Source: Amphiura filiformis
Lineage: Eukaryota > Echinodermata > Ophiuroidea > Amphilepidida > Amphiuridae
NCBI RefSeq assembly: GCF_039555335.1
Contig: NC_092646.1
Location: forward strand, 34,997,380-35,061,379
DNA: 64,000 nt
Reading direction: 5' to 3'
The notes under the pieces are model-generated. The model had not been told where the DNA came from. It did no database searches and worked only from the letters and a program-made list of their open reading frames with translations. Numbering within the stretch: position 1 is the first letter of the stretch; every line of letters begins with the position of its first letter. The translations under genes were made by a program, and so were the position numbers. Shown piece after piece: positions 24,622 to 36,600 of the stretch.

Positions 24622-27600
24622 GTCAATCAATCAATTAATCAATTAATCAATTAATCAATTAATCAATTAATCAATTAATCAATTAATCAATTAATCAATT
24701 AATCAATCTTACCGCAACAGCGTAAAAACAGGCGCTATCAGCCCACCAAGCCTCCAGAAATCCAACGTTGTTACCACTCAGGTCATCCGCGTTAATACCA
24801 CCTGGGTTACCTGGACGAGTAAACAGGACGGGCACAGGAGGAGGGGAAATTTCACTTGTGAATCCAGCCGAGCGTGCCCTGATCGATGAATGTGCAAAGG
24901 CTGCGTAAAAGAAATCATAATAATAATGATGATAATATTGACGGTGGTGATGATAATAATGTTGATGCTGCTGCTGTTAATGATGATGTTGCCTAGCTTA
25001 AAATTGGCTTGATTCTGTCTTAAGTGTAAAGTTTCATAATTCAACTTTCAAACCATTTTTCTTTGATATGCAAAACGTTTCTTTTGTTCTATAATTTTAA
25101 GGAGTTAGGGTACTAAAAATTGCCTCGGGGGACCGGTCCTCCCTGGATCCACCAATGGGGTACCCCTCGGAGTCAAAATCGGCAAAAAATCGTGTCCCCC
25201 CGATCCGCTTCTGGTATCCTTAATTATTTAGGTCAACTGGGATTGCAGTGGTTTAAAACATTCTAATCCATCAGCATCATATAATAGGTTAACTACCACT
25301 AATTATTTATTACACGGGTTTCAATGGGAAAATGGCTAATTCCGGGTAGAATTTTGTCATATTCAGAACTCTCACAGTTAAATGCCACTAATATCAGGTG
25401 CCATGACAAACCAGCGATCAACTAAACTGATATACGCTCGTAAAGGGCGTTTGCTCTAATGAAAGTGGTTCCTTGTTATACAAATGAGAGAGTTTACTAG
25501 GAGGCTAGGTTTTTGTTATTTTCCTATTTCTCGTGCTCAAGGACATTTCTTTACAGATGAATGAGCTTGAAAAGAGTCTTCCGCACGACTATACAGTGCG
25601 GACATATGAGCTGAATTGTTGTTAAAAACTGTAATGAACTATATGATTTAGATGCCAAATAATCAAAAACTCAATATAGGTTGACCTGGGACTTTTCTTG
25701 TTTTAACGCACTGAACCGTAAACACCTTAAAATGGCAGTGCGCCCCGAAGCTGAAAGTTACAACATGGTAGGGCGAATATTTACTAAAAAGCCGTGCGTA
25801 TGAGTTTTGGTACTATCACAACAAAAAAGTCATAATATGAGAGAAAATATACCAGTTTGAAGCATCAAATCCTTAAAAATACTTTTTTGGCTATTTAATG
25901 CGGTCTTTTCAGATGCCATGCAAACAAATAGTTACTCATCGTATTTCCATATATCGCCCAGGGCTACATGTATTAGTGGTAGGTAACCTATACTAGCTAT
26001 GGGTCATGCATTGTAAAAAAGGCAATTAGTTATAATATATACGTTCCACATTCATTGGGAGTAACTTTTATTTTTTGAAAAGGGCTCACTGATTCCACAC
26101 TACGCAGTTAGGACGAGCCATATTGTAACATTTGCTGAGGAGGTTTTTGCTCAAGTTTTGTCAAAGTTCTGATTTTTACATGATTATATCAGTCACGATC
26201 TCAGTCACGATCGACGGATTGACTAGACTACCCCGTGGTCCACTTGCCCATTGTGCATACTCTGGATATTGTATTTAAGCTTAAAACTCTGATTTAATTA
26301 ATGTGTGCACAATTGATAGATTTTCACATCTGATCAGTCACCCTACTCCCTCTGTTTGTTAGCTTCCCAAGTGGACTACTGACATTGCCTTGCGGTTAAA
26401 ATTTTTAACACGGGACTCAATGGAGAGTTAGACCAATTTCTGGCCTAACTAAAATTGGCCATGATGTAATGCATCTTTAAATGGATCTGCCTTGTGATTG
26501 GTCGCCCATACCTCGCTATGGTTTAAATCGTCTGGGCCCGCGCCATTACCATTAACTACACCGTAAACAACTGTCTGTGGTATTTGCGGCGCTTTTGTGT
26601 TGACGCGAAAGTTAATCTCTCATCAAACATCTAGCGCGTACTTGTGGTTAATGGACTGATAAACAAGTATGCTTGACAGTGTGTTTTTAGAGAGCAAAGT
26701 CCAGGGGGTAAAGTTCTGCTTACAATTCAAAGTTCATAGTCGAAATTTCTGGGTTCGCTATCAATAAACTGGTAGATTCCAAAATCAGAATTGTTCAGTA
26801 TTAAAGTGAGCCGTTATAATTATGCAAGATAATGTTGGATTCAATTACTTTTATTGTCACTAATCGTCAAATATTTTTAACTCTTTATGACCATTTTACT
26901 ATTGAATACTTTAATTTTAATAAACATCAGTATAATTTTGAGTTCAACGAAATGGGTTCATCATGACTAATAATAACATATTTTAAATAAAATTCGACTA
27001 TGGCATAGTCTACGGATTGACACGCATTGTCGATATGCGCTGGAATCAAACCGCAATAATCTTTAATGTTTCTCAGTTATCCGGCTCACAATTAAAAGGG
27101 GACATACTGATAGTAAAAACTAACATTATGTGGAAATATTATATACAAATCTTTGTATGGAAATGTTACAATATGGCTTTACCCTTTTCCCAACGTTTCA
27201 ATGTAATTATGGAATCTATTTAAAAAAAATATAATACGTACACATGCAGGCATCAATCCACTTCCCCATCAAAGCTCTTTGTGGTAAATTGTTGCTCCAA
27301 CAATCCAAAAAGTCGCCTTGCGAGATAGAACAATTCTTCCCTGCAATCCTGCATACTGAAATTAAAGACATTACAATGGTTTACAGATGGCTCGTCTAAA
27401 GTTTTCAAATGATAATTTATAACTGGCATGAAGGCCCGAACATTCTTATTACAAGTTTAGACTTCAATGGCTCCCCAGTTTGGTTATATATAAATAAAGT
27501 AGTTAATGTATTTCGCAGTGATCTAGAGAACAAGCGTATGCTGTCTGTGGTAGGTCACCCACCTTAACGTTTACTTTAAGAACAAGCGCAGTGATTTATA

Positions 27601-30600
27601 GTGCGATACGCACAGGCACAACGCCTAGACGTTGACTCACAAGCCTCAGCACACTTTACATGTTGTCACTGATCACTATGGCCCCACATTATTCCATGGA
27701 TCATTTAACAACAACACTTTGTAGTTTCAAGAGCGCACACCCTAGACATTTCACAAATGACCATCGCAACCAGGATCAGCTCCGATCAGCTACGAGTTTC
27801 GTAAGGGTTGCAAGGAGACCAATTAGCAGTAAGTTCCTTGTCCAGGGGTATTAAAAGCTAACTCAGATTTTCCACTAGATCGTACTAAACCACCGCCAGG
27901 GTTCCAACCCGCAACCTCTCTCACCATAATCGAACGCCTTGTCGATTGAGCTAACCTCACTGCTTTAGTATAATGTAACATTATATCTTACGATTTAAAA
28001 CAAATCAACGATGAAAGGTATGATAAATTACCTTCATTGACGACGTCCACTTGATATCCTGCCAACTGATTTGTAACTGAGTCTCTACAAGATAATATTA
28101 TAATGGTCAAAGTTGTGGTCAAATGTCGAGAGACGAAAGTGTCCTGCTGGGGGCACTGTTCGCTGATATATGGCGAAATGACTTATTACTTTTTTTATAA
28201 AGATATGAAAAACATCAAATTGTTAAAACCAATGCTATATTAACATAGCAATACTTAACGTAACGCATTGTTCCTTCCATAACGATTTGATTTGCCGACA
28301 TGCTATTCATAAAATTGTACTGTTTCGAACAAAAGGGTTCCGCCATTAAATTGGTAATTGATAGCATTTGCGCTTTACACAGTAGGCGAGTATCAATAAG
28401 TGACAACAACAAAGTTATGTGTAAGCGCACCTCTTGAGAAAGTAGTACCATTGTTATTACACAGCCCAAGAGTGTGCTGGGGCTTCCTCAATTTGGTCGC
28501 ACGCGCAAATATATCAGCGCTCAATTCAGACACAATATATGAATAAAAGCTTCAGTCCGTTGGTCATAACATGCCAGACACAATTTAAGTAATTGCTTTG
28601 CTGGGGGGGGGGGGTACTTCAATGCAAAAATTGATATAGGTGTAGGTGTAGGGCTGACGCTTTCACAGTGAATGGCATTCGGTGGGAGCATATGGGTCAG
28701 TGGGTAAGAGCAAGATTTTTGTCGGGGTAAAAATATTGGGTCATCACTCATTGAGTGAGAAACGGACAGTTGGACCTATAAGGGGACATTGGGTGAGAAC
28801 ACGTACTTTTTACAAATTTGAGCGCCAAAACAGTCCCAAAGACACCTCGAACTTTGAATTTCTAGTTCTAAATGCCTTCAAATGGCTTCGTTAGTTACAA
28901 AATAAGTAACAAAATCGGTTATTGGCTGATTAATTCGAAATAAGGGTCTTTGGTGAAAGGAAAAATCAGGGGTCTTTGGGAATTGTAAATTCAAATATTG
29001 TTCTCATATTTTACAATGTATGTGCTTTTAATTCCATGTTTTGTAAAGCGCCTTGAGTTCTTTTGATGTAATTGCGCTATATAAGAAATAAATATTATTA
29101 TTATTATTATTATTATTAACAGAGCACGTGTTCGAAAATGGTGGATTCAGACAGAGTGGTGCTGTTATTACTAATGAAGGTTTCAGGAGGTAAACATAAG
29201 CCTGTATTGTAATGCTACTTACGCATAAATCTGTTTAATAGGAGCTGTGAAGATTAGATTGAAATTCCAGATTCGTGGATCATAGTGTAAGTAGGTGGTA
29301 TCAACTTCTCCTATAAGAAACGAACAAAGGACAAGTGTCATTATTAAGATACCTATAAGCTATTCCAGTTTAAATCTATACACGAGCTCCCTATGGAAGT
29401 CACGACGTTAATCTCCTACACAAGGGTGTAGATTTCAAATGGGGTTACCTGAATGGATGAGTCCATTTGTAATATGTAACCCTTTGTGGGAGATTAAGGT
29501 CATGTCTCACATAGGGTGTGTATGGATTTCAACTGGAATAGTCCAGTTTGGTTAATGGCCTGAGCTTCAGTCCTAGCAACAAGAGAAGAAGAAAGTGAGA
29601 TGATGTGATGAAATGAATACAAAATGAATAGAACTTAATGGATGGAAAGTGGGCATAGACGAATTCAGTCGGCCATTACCTGGTCCCGTTTGCACCAAAC
29701 AGGTGTTGTGACTGCACATTAAATCCGCTTAAAAATCGATGTTGAATTGTATTGTGTTGTAAACTTTCATCGTTCTTTTGTCTACGAGTAACACGGGTGA
29801 TGGAATGCAGTTAAATATCCTCGCCAAGGCACATCATTTAACATTTTAGGTAAGATATACGTAAAGGGGGACCCAGCTTTGGTGGCCATTGTGGTGTAGG
29901 AATGCGTGAAATTGGATTCGTCTATAGTTGAGATGTAATGGACGAGAACCCAAAACGCACCAGAGCACACCAAACACATCAGCATGATCTAGGATTAATA
30001 CATAATACAAGAAAATACCATAGGCGTAGATCCCGGGGGATGTGGGATTAATCCCCCAATATTGTGATAGGGTGGATGGTCCATACAAACATCCCCAAAT
30101 GTTGGCGCCTGTATGTGGGTGTACAAATTAACCTCATATTTGCCAATTTTAGCCTAATTTAAGTGTCAATCAAAACAATACATAGATAGTAATGGTGGTT
30201 AATGAGAAATAAACGGACAGAGGCTGACAAAAATTAAGTATTAAAACAATACACAGAACTGGTGGTTAATGAGGAGAGTACAATTAAAGTGTATTGCAAT
30301 GGAAGCGGGACGTGAGACAAAATAATTGAACTTAGGATTGAAAGTTCAGGCCATTAACAAAATTCAACTTAACTACAAATTATATAGAGCAATTGTGTGA
30401 ATACCCGCGCAGTTTCTTTCAAAAGCTCATTCTTTAACTTTATTGATATAAGGCAGTTATGGATATTGATTAAACCATTACCAAGGTGAAAGGTAGAGGT
30501 ATGCTTGTTATTTAGGGAATAAACAGATATTTTTGAGAACGAGCCGTGTATCTATCGCCTGATAGAACACAAGAGATGCCATTATATTTAGCGGAACAAC

Positions 30601-33600
30601 GAGGCGGGACACCCGATTTGCTTGACACAAAAATAATAGTGTTCTTTGTCTTGTTTCGATAATAGACACACGGCGTGTCAAAACAATATTTTTATTTTCA
30701 TTCCAAAACAGATCAACCGCAGTAAAAAGCTTCTTTGAATAATTATAATTCGCGTCCCCTTTTTATTGTCGTTCTGATCAAGTTCAATGGGTTTTATACA
30801 AGTCCCCCCCGTGCACGAAATTGGTGAATCCATTCAATCTATGCAATGTGATTGAACTCGAAATGCATTAAAGGTCGACAAGAGGATATCACGACATTAA
30901 CCCAACAAAACGTTTTACAGAAAACGGTTAAATGTCGGGTTATATAAGGGGTATAGAATGGTTTAATAACATTCAGAAAGCATTTATGAAGCTGTGAATG
31001 CAAAATATTCTAACATAATGTTATTTCAAAATAACATTACATTTTGACAACATTTTAAAAATATTGCTGTAATATTTTTTTCATATCAAACGTTTTTTTT
31101 TTTTTCATGACCGTTGTTATAACTCGACTTTTTAAATATTCTCAAAAGTTTTATCCAAAACCAGAACGCGTTTGGTTTAAAAACATTGTTGTGTGTGGTG
31201 GGAATATTATGTGATACGATCTGGTCCATGGGGGCCAAAGGAGGCATTTTTGAAAATTGAGTTACTGTAATTTTTACATTATACATACAAAAGGCTATCA
31301 TTTACTGAAAACACCAAAGCAAGGTCAAGCATACTTGGTTCTAAAGCAGAGTATGATTTAAGGAAGCCCCATCATACACTGTAAAAGTGTTATCACTAGA
31401 GTTTCAACTGCCACTTTACTTTTCCCATTGAATTCTGTGCAAAAGACGTTGTTTTAGAATTGTGAGTGTGTCATTATTACTTGGTCGATTTCAGAACAAA
31501 AGTGATGTATGCCTAAAGAATAATTCACACCTTCTGAGAAGTAATTCATTGGTAGCGCAGTCACCTTCGGAGCCTTATTTCACCCTTATATAGATGAGCA
31601 CTCCATTATAATGCCTCTTTGAAGGTGTTTTGGGAAGTATTTCTTGAACTGCATATCTCCTTGTCTTGGGTAGGCATCAAACAATTCTCTTAGGTCTCTA
31701 GACTTAGGACCAGACTCTGGTGGGTTAAACCGGTTTTAAGGGATCCCAACCGTCAAAATGTTTTCTTCGAAACGTTTTAATAACATTTAAATGTCGGGTT
31801 ATATAAAGGTCATAAAAACGTTTTTAAAACGTTATTGCAAATATTTTTGGCAAACATTTTTCGCAAAATATTTTTTCAACCCCAAAAACTAACTAACTAA
31901 CTAACTAACTTACTAACTAACTAACTAACTAACTACATAAACTAACATAGGGGACTTATATAGCTTTATATAGCGCCATAACGTAAGATCATCGCGGTTT
32001 GCAAACATATTTTTAAATTCATTATATTATTTTCTCCCTCGCTCAACAAATGGCCCTTGACAAGTCATTTATGAACTATAATACCCGAAGCCTGTTGCTA
32101 CAATGTATATTTTTATTCACAACAAGCGTTTTAGAAATTCAGCAAGCAAGCCAGAAATGCATGGTACTTTAGGAAGTGATAATGCTACTTGACGGGCTAT
32201 AACTCAAAACCTGGAGCGTATGACACTTTGACACCTTTTTTTTATCAAGGTTTATGAAAGATAGATATGTATAAATAAAAATCATATTTTAAAATTAACG
32301 TTTTAGAGAAATTGGTTCACAGTAAAGTACAGAAGTATTTCAGGAGATGATTATAATAGTCAATAACAATATTGTCTCTTTTCAAAATTGTTGTTAATAC
32401 CAATTCAGCGTGATTGGAGAAATCCGTTTCTTTATTTATCATAATTGAATTTAAATAACATAATAATATAATGAGGTTAGTTTGGTCAGAAACATTGGGG
32501 AAATGATTGTATGGACCATCCCCTTGCAAAATTTTTGGGGAATTTATCCTCCATCATCCGGAATCTACAGCTATGATGGAGGTTTCGCCAAATCTGCAAA
32601 AAGGACCAATATAATGAGGTTAATTTGGTCAGAAACATTGGGGAAATGATTGTATGGACCATCCCTATGCAAAATATTGGAGGACTTTATCCTCCATCGC
32701 CCGGGATCAACATCTATGATGGTGATCGAAAATCAAAGGAAGAAACAAATCCCGGGAAACAAATGTTCTAATCTAATGGAAAGTACGGCGTTAGTTATCT
32801 TGTTCGAGAACGCTTTATGTACAAATCAATAGAGCATCCAGATAATGGAGCAATTTGCAACTTTGCGACGGCACGGTACTCTGTGACATGCGACGACATA
32901 ATCTATGTAATGCTCTATTTTTAGTTCGGGGGCACTCGTAATTCACGGACGTCTCTGATTTCAAAGACGGGTCAGTGATTTCACATACGAGGAGTCTGTG
33001 ATATCACATACGTCGAGCTTTGTTGACAGCTGGGCACTTGATGCAGCACATCGGAACGAAGCTAAGTGTATTATATAGAATAAGCTTTCCTATGTTTAGC
33101 AAATATCTACCTGTGCAAAAATTATATCTATCTGTGCGAATTCTGACAAATGGTCCCAGAACATACTTATATTGCAATGGCCAAAATCAAATGTTTTGAA
33201 GTAAAAAAAATCCCATGAGTACCCGAGTCTGCGCTCTATATCATGAATTGGATAGTAAAATTAGCAGGCACTCCACTTGGGCTACCTACAACCCTGATAA
33301 GGCCTACTCACAAAATTATTCTCACTGTGCCGGCACATTCACCAAAATTACTAATATCGTTTGCGACTGGGTTTTAAAACTAGGGAGTTTTGAGACGTGA
33401 TTTATGAGACGTGTCTGAAATATGATACTGTAATGTGACATGACCCTTCAAGAGTATTTGATATTATACGTCCGTGAATTATGAGTGCCCCCGAACTGAT
33501 TTTGTGTGGCGCTTTGAAAGATAACCAAAATATTTCTTGTTTTTCAAAGATCCAAGAACCAGAAGAAACAGTGGATATTACAACGACGTAATCAACGCAG

Positions 33601-36600
33601 GTGACTGTCCTCTATTTTATTGTTTTGGGTGATTGGGATGTGCGGTCACATTGACCCCCAATTTCTAAGTCCCTCTCACCCAAAAACAGTTAAATTTTGC
33701 TCACAAATGTGACACGATCTGGTCCATGGGAGCCAAAGGCGGCAAATTTGAAACTAAAGTAAAGGTAAAAATATTCCACATTAGATTTAAAAATACTCAC
33801 AAGCTTTATACAATTTTTTGATTAATTATATTTTGTATCAGTGTTGTTGCTACAAAATGCCCCGGGATAAATAAAGTGGTTTACGTGAGGAAGTTTAGTG
33901 TGTCAAAGGTTCAAAGCTTGTAAATGAGTTTTGAAATCCACTATTACCCAACTGTGACTAACTGAAAAACTTGTAACTTGTAACTTATACCTTGAACTTT
34001 ATTGTCAATATTTCTGACCCGAATTGAGGATACAATGGCTTGGCCATCTCTACGTGGGTGTCGAAACTGTCGACTGCAGTGCAGATGAGAAGTTTCAAAT
34101 TTTCTTTCAAAATTGCAGAATTGTACATTTTCAATTCCATATCAAGAATCATCATGAAAAATGCATTAAATTGAGTAGAAACAAGCCCGGCATTGGTTTA
34201 GTTGTTTTTTGAAATATCTCGTGATATTTTGAGAAAATATCTCAAAACTTGGACTTTATATCAAAGCCTATGGGCAGCATGGGAAATTCTGCATTGGTTC
34301 AAGTCGATCGTGGGCTTGCCTGGATAAGATAATATTTTGTCTATCCTAAAATGTTCATATAATGACGGGAATCCTGCCACAGTTTACTGTGAGGTTAGTT
34401 TTACTGATTGTGAAGTAAAGCAAAATATTATTGTAGAGTATCTTCTCACTCGTTAGCACGTGTGGTCTCCTATGCATGTCACATGCAGAGCCTCTATTTC
34501 AAACATATCGCGGTGTCTTTTTAAAGCCATTTCTTGTTCAATATCGTCCGGCGTGATTATGCTCTACAACTAACATAAGAATTAAGAATCATGTGGAGTG
34601 TTACAGTGGTGCTCAGAATATCAATGTAAATAAAAATTACTCAAAGTGAGTAAATAAATAAATAAAATTGAGTGAATAGAATTCAGTGTTGATTAAATTG
34701 TACTCAAATTGAAGCATATAACCAATATTGAGTTCCATTTGACTAATATTGCTGCTCTATTCCCTTTTTACTCAACACTGAGTATTTGTTACTATTTTTT
34801 TATTATTCAGATTGTTCAGTACAGACAGTAAATGCTAAATCTCTTGTGTTTTGCTATTTTTTGTGTGTAAGAGTGCATCTCACTGTCAAGAGGTATTAGT
34901 GAAAAGCGACAAATCTTGTCATCTTGACTTTGTAACCTGTTATTTACGCTACAATGATTCAACCAGTATAATCAAGCTTGTTTTCGCACTTTACAAATAT
35001 TTTGTTGTCTTGCCATTTTGCTTTTTGTTAACCTTTCTGCTACAGTGATTTGGCCATTAATCAAAGTAGTTTTTTGAGTTTACAAAACAATTTTTTTGGA
35101 TTATACATACCGCCAGTCTCTCCACCGCCAATGATCATCTCTCCAATCTCTCCACCACCTGCAACAGGAAAGAAATCGAAACCTTTCAAAGTTGTTTTTG
35201 TATTTTTTCTACCAGTTTAATTATTTGTTGCATCGCCTATCAGTCTATGGAGACTTTGTCGTCAAATTCTTCTTTTGTACAGCATTGGACAACTTTGCTA
35301 ATCGGTTTTGCTCCATGACACGTTTAAATTCTTGTAGTCAAGCCTGTGAGTGTAAAGTTAGGTAGGCCTATGGCTAAAATTGCTTTTATGTTGATGTCCT
35401 GTATAAGTAAATTGTTCCAATTTGATTAAAATCGCTTTTAAAATATTTTCTGGTGATAAGTATTAAAAAATATCCGACTTATCCGAAAAGGTCGAAGGTG
35501 AACATTTGGGCTCCACACGTGTCGAAACAGAAATATATGGTCTCAAATTATTTGTGTTATTATATATATCAAAATAAGAATAGTTTGCACAATGTATGAC
35601 ATTTTGTTCCCTATGTAATACGGCGAAATTGGTCAGCCTACGGTACCTATTCAGTCGTATTGATTGTGACCTATTTTGCTTTTTGCTTCCTTGGTACAAA
35701 AATCTCCTACAAGTGCAAACTATACTTTTTTGAATTACTAAATTAAAATAGACAATTTGAGATCATGTTCATCCAAATTGGAGGTATACTTTCCCGTTTT
35801 GAACCACGTGGATCCAAAATGTTAATCTTCGACCAATATAACCTCAGGCTGAGGTCGTTGACGTAGATAAGGCAATCTACAGACAACAGAAGAATAAGTT
35901 ACCCATTATGTTCACCCCTGTATAAAAATGCCGGGTATCTTCATTCTTTTGTTGTCTGTTTATATACGGCTCCAAAAAGTATTCTTACACTTGGAAAAAT
36001 AATCACAATTTCAAAACTGAGCCATATTGGGGTACATTATCTAATCCGGCACATTATGACACCCCATTGAATTCAATGTGACTTCAAGAAGTAAAGTTAC
36101 AAGCATTTGATTAGACAACGGTCTAGTTTTAGAAGTGACAAACTGGCCTATCCAAAACTCCACGGACTAGACAACTGGGTTGATAGTGGTAAATGGCTAA
36201 TTTTGCTAACAAAAGGAACAAAAGATAACTGAAACAACAGAGATGACAAATAAAATGGATGTTATGAACAGTACAGAGAAGAAAAAACAAATAAATGCTG
36301 GTTTGAATAAAGCTTCATTGAAGAAACTGTTGCGCTTGTTGGAATCTTTTTGCGCCTTGTATAGGCCAGTTTGTCACTTTAATAACTGGACCTTCGTCTA
36401 TTCAAATGATTGTAATTTTACTTCTTGAGGTCACATTGGATTCAATGTGGTGTCATAATGTGCAGGATTAGATAGTGCATCTATTACAAATACAAATTTA
36501 CCCCAATATGGTTCAGTTTTGATCTTGGGATTATTTTTCCAAGTGTAAGGATACTTTTTGGCGCAGTATATTTTCTAAACATTATTAAAAGAAAAATATG

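Larger units (their letters stand above)
15150..30960 (+). repeat. Duplicated unit, copy B (pairs with 39640-52960)
   Basis: Ordered matches to the C unit include 15150-15480 with 39640-40020, 16340-16480 with 40600-40740, 17880-20130 with 41210-43140, exons 8 to 2 with their introns, 28200-28800 with 49000-49640, and 30370-30960 with 50960-52960. Insertions differ between copies. This is a tandem segmental duplication that carried the gene body. Confidence 0.8.

Noticed and set aside
24450-24638. Open frames of Asn-Gln-Ser-Ile repeats, also at 46782-47157
   Set aside because: They are translations of the AATC microsatellite, not genes.
24713-24900. Ionotropic glutamate receptor gene
   Set aside because: Exon 5 passes from lobe 1 to lobe 2 without the channel membrane segments that would be inserted there, and no such exons were seen nearby.
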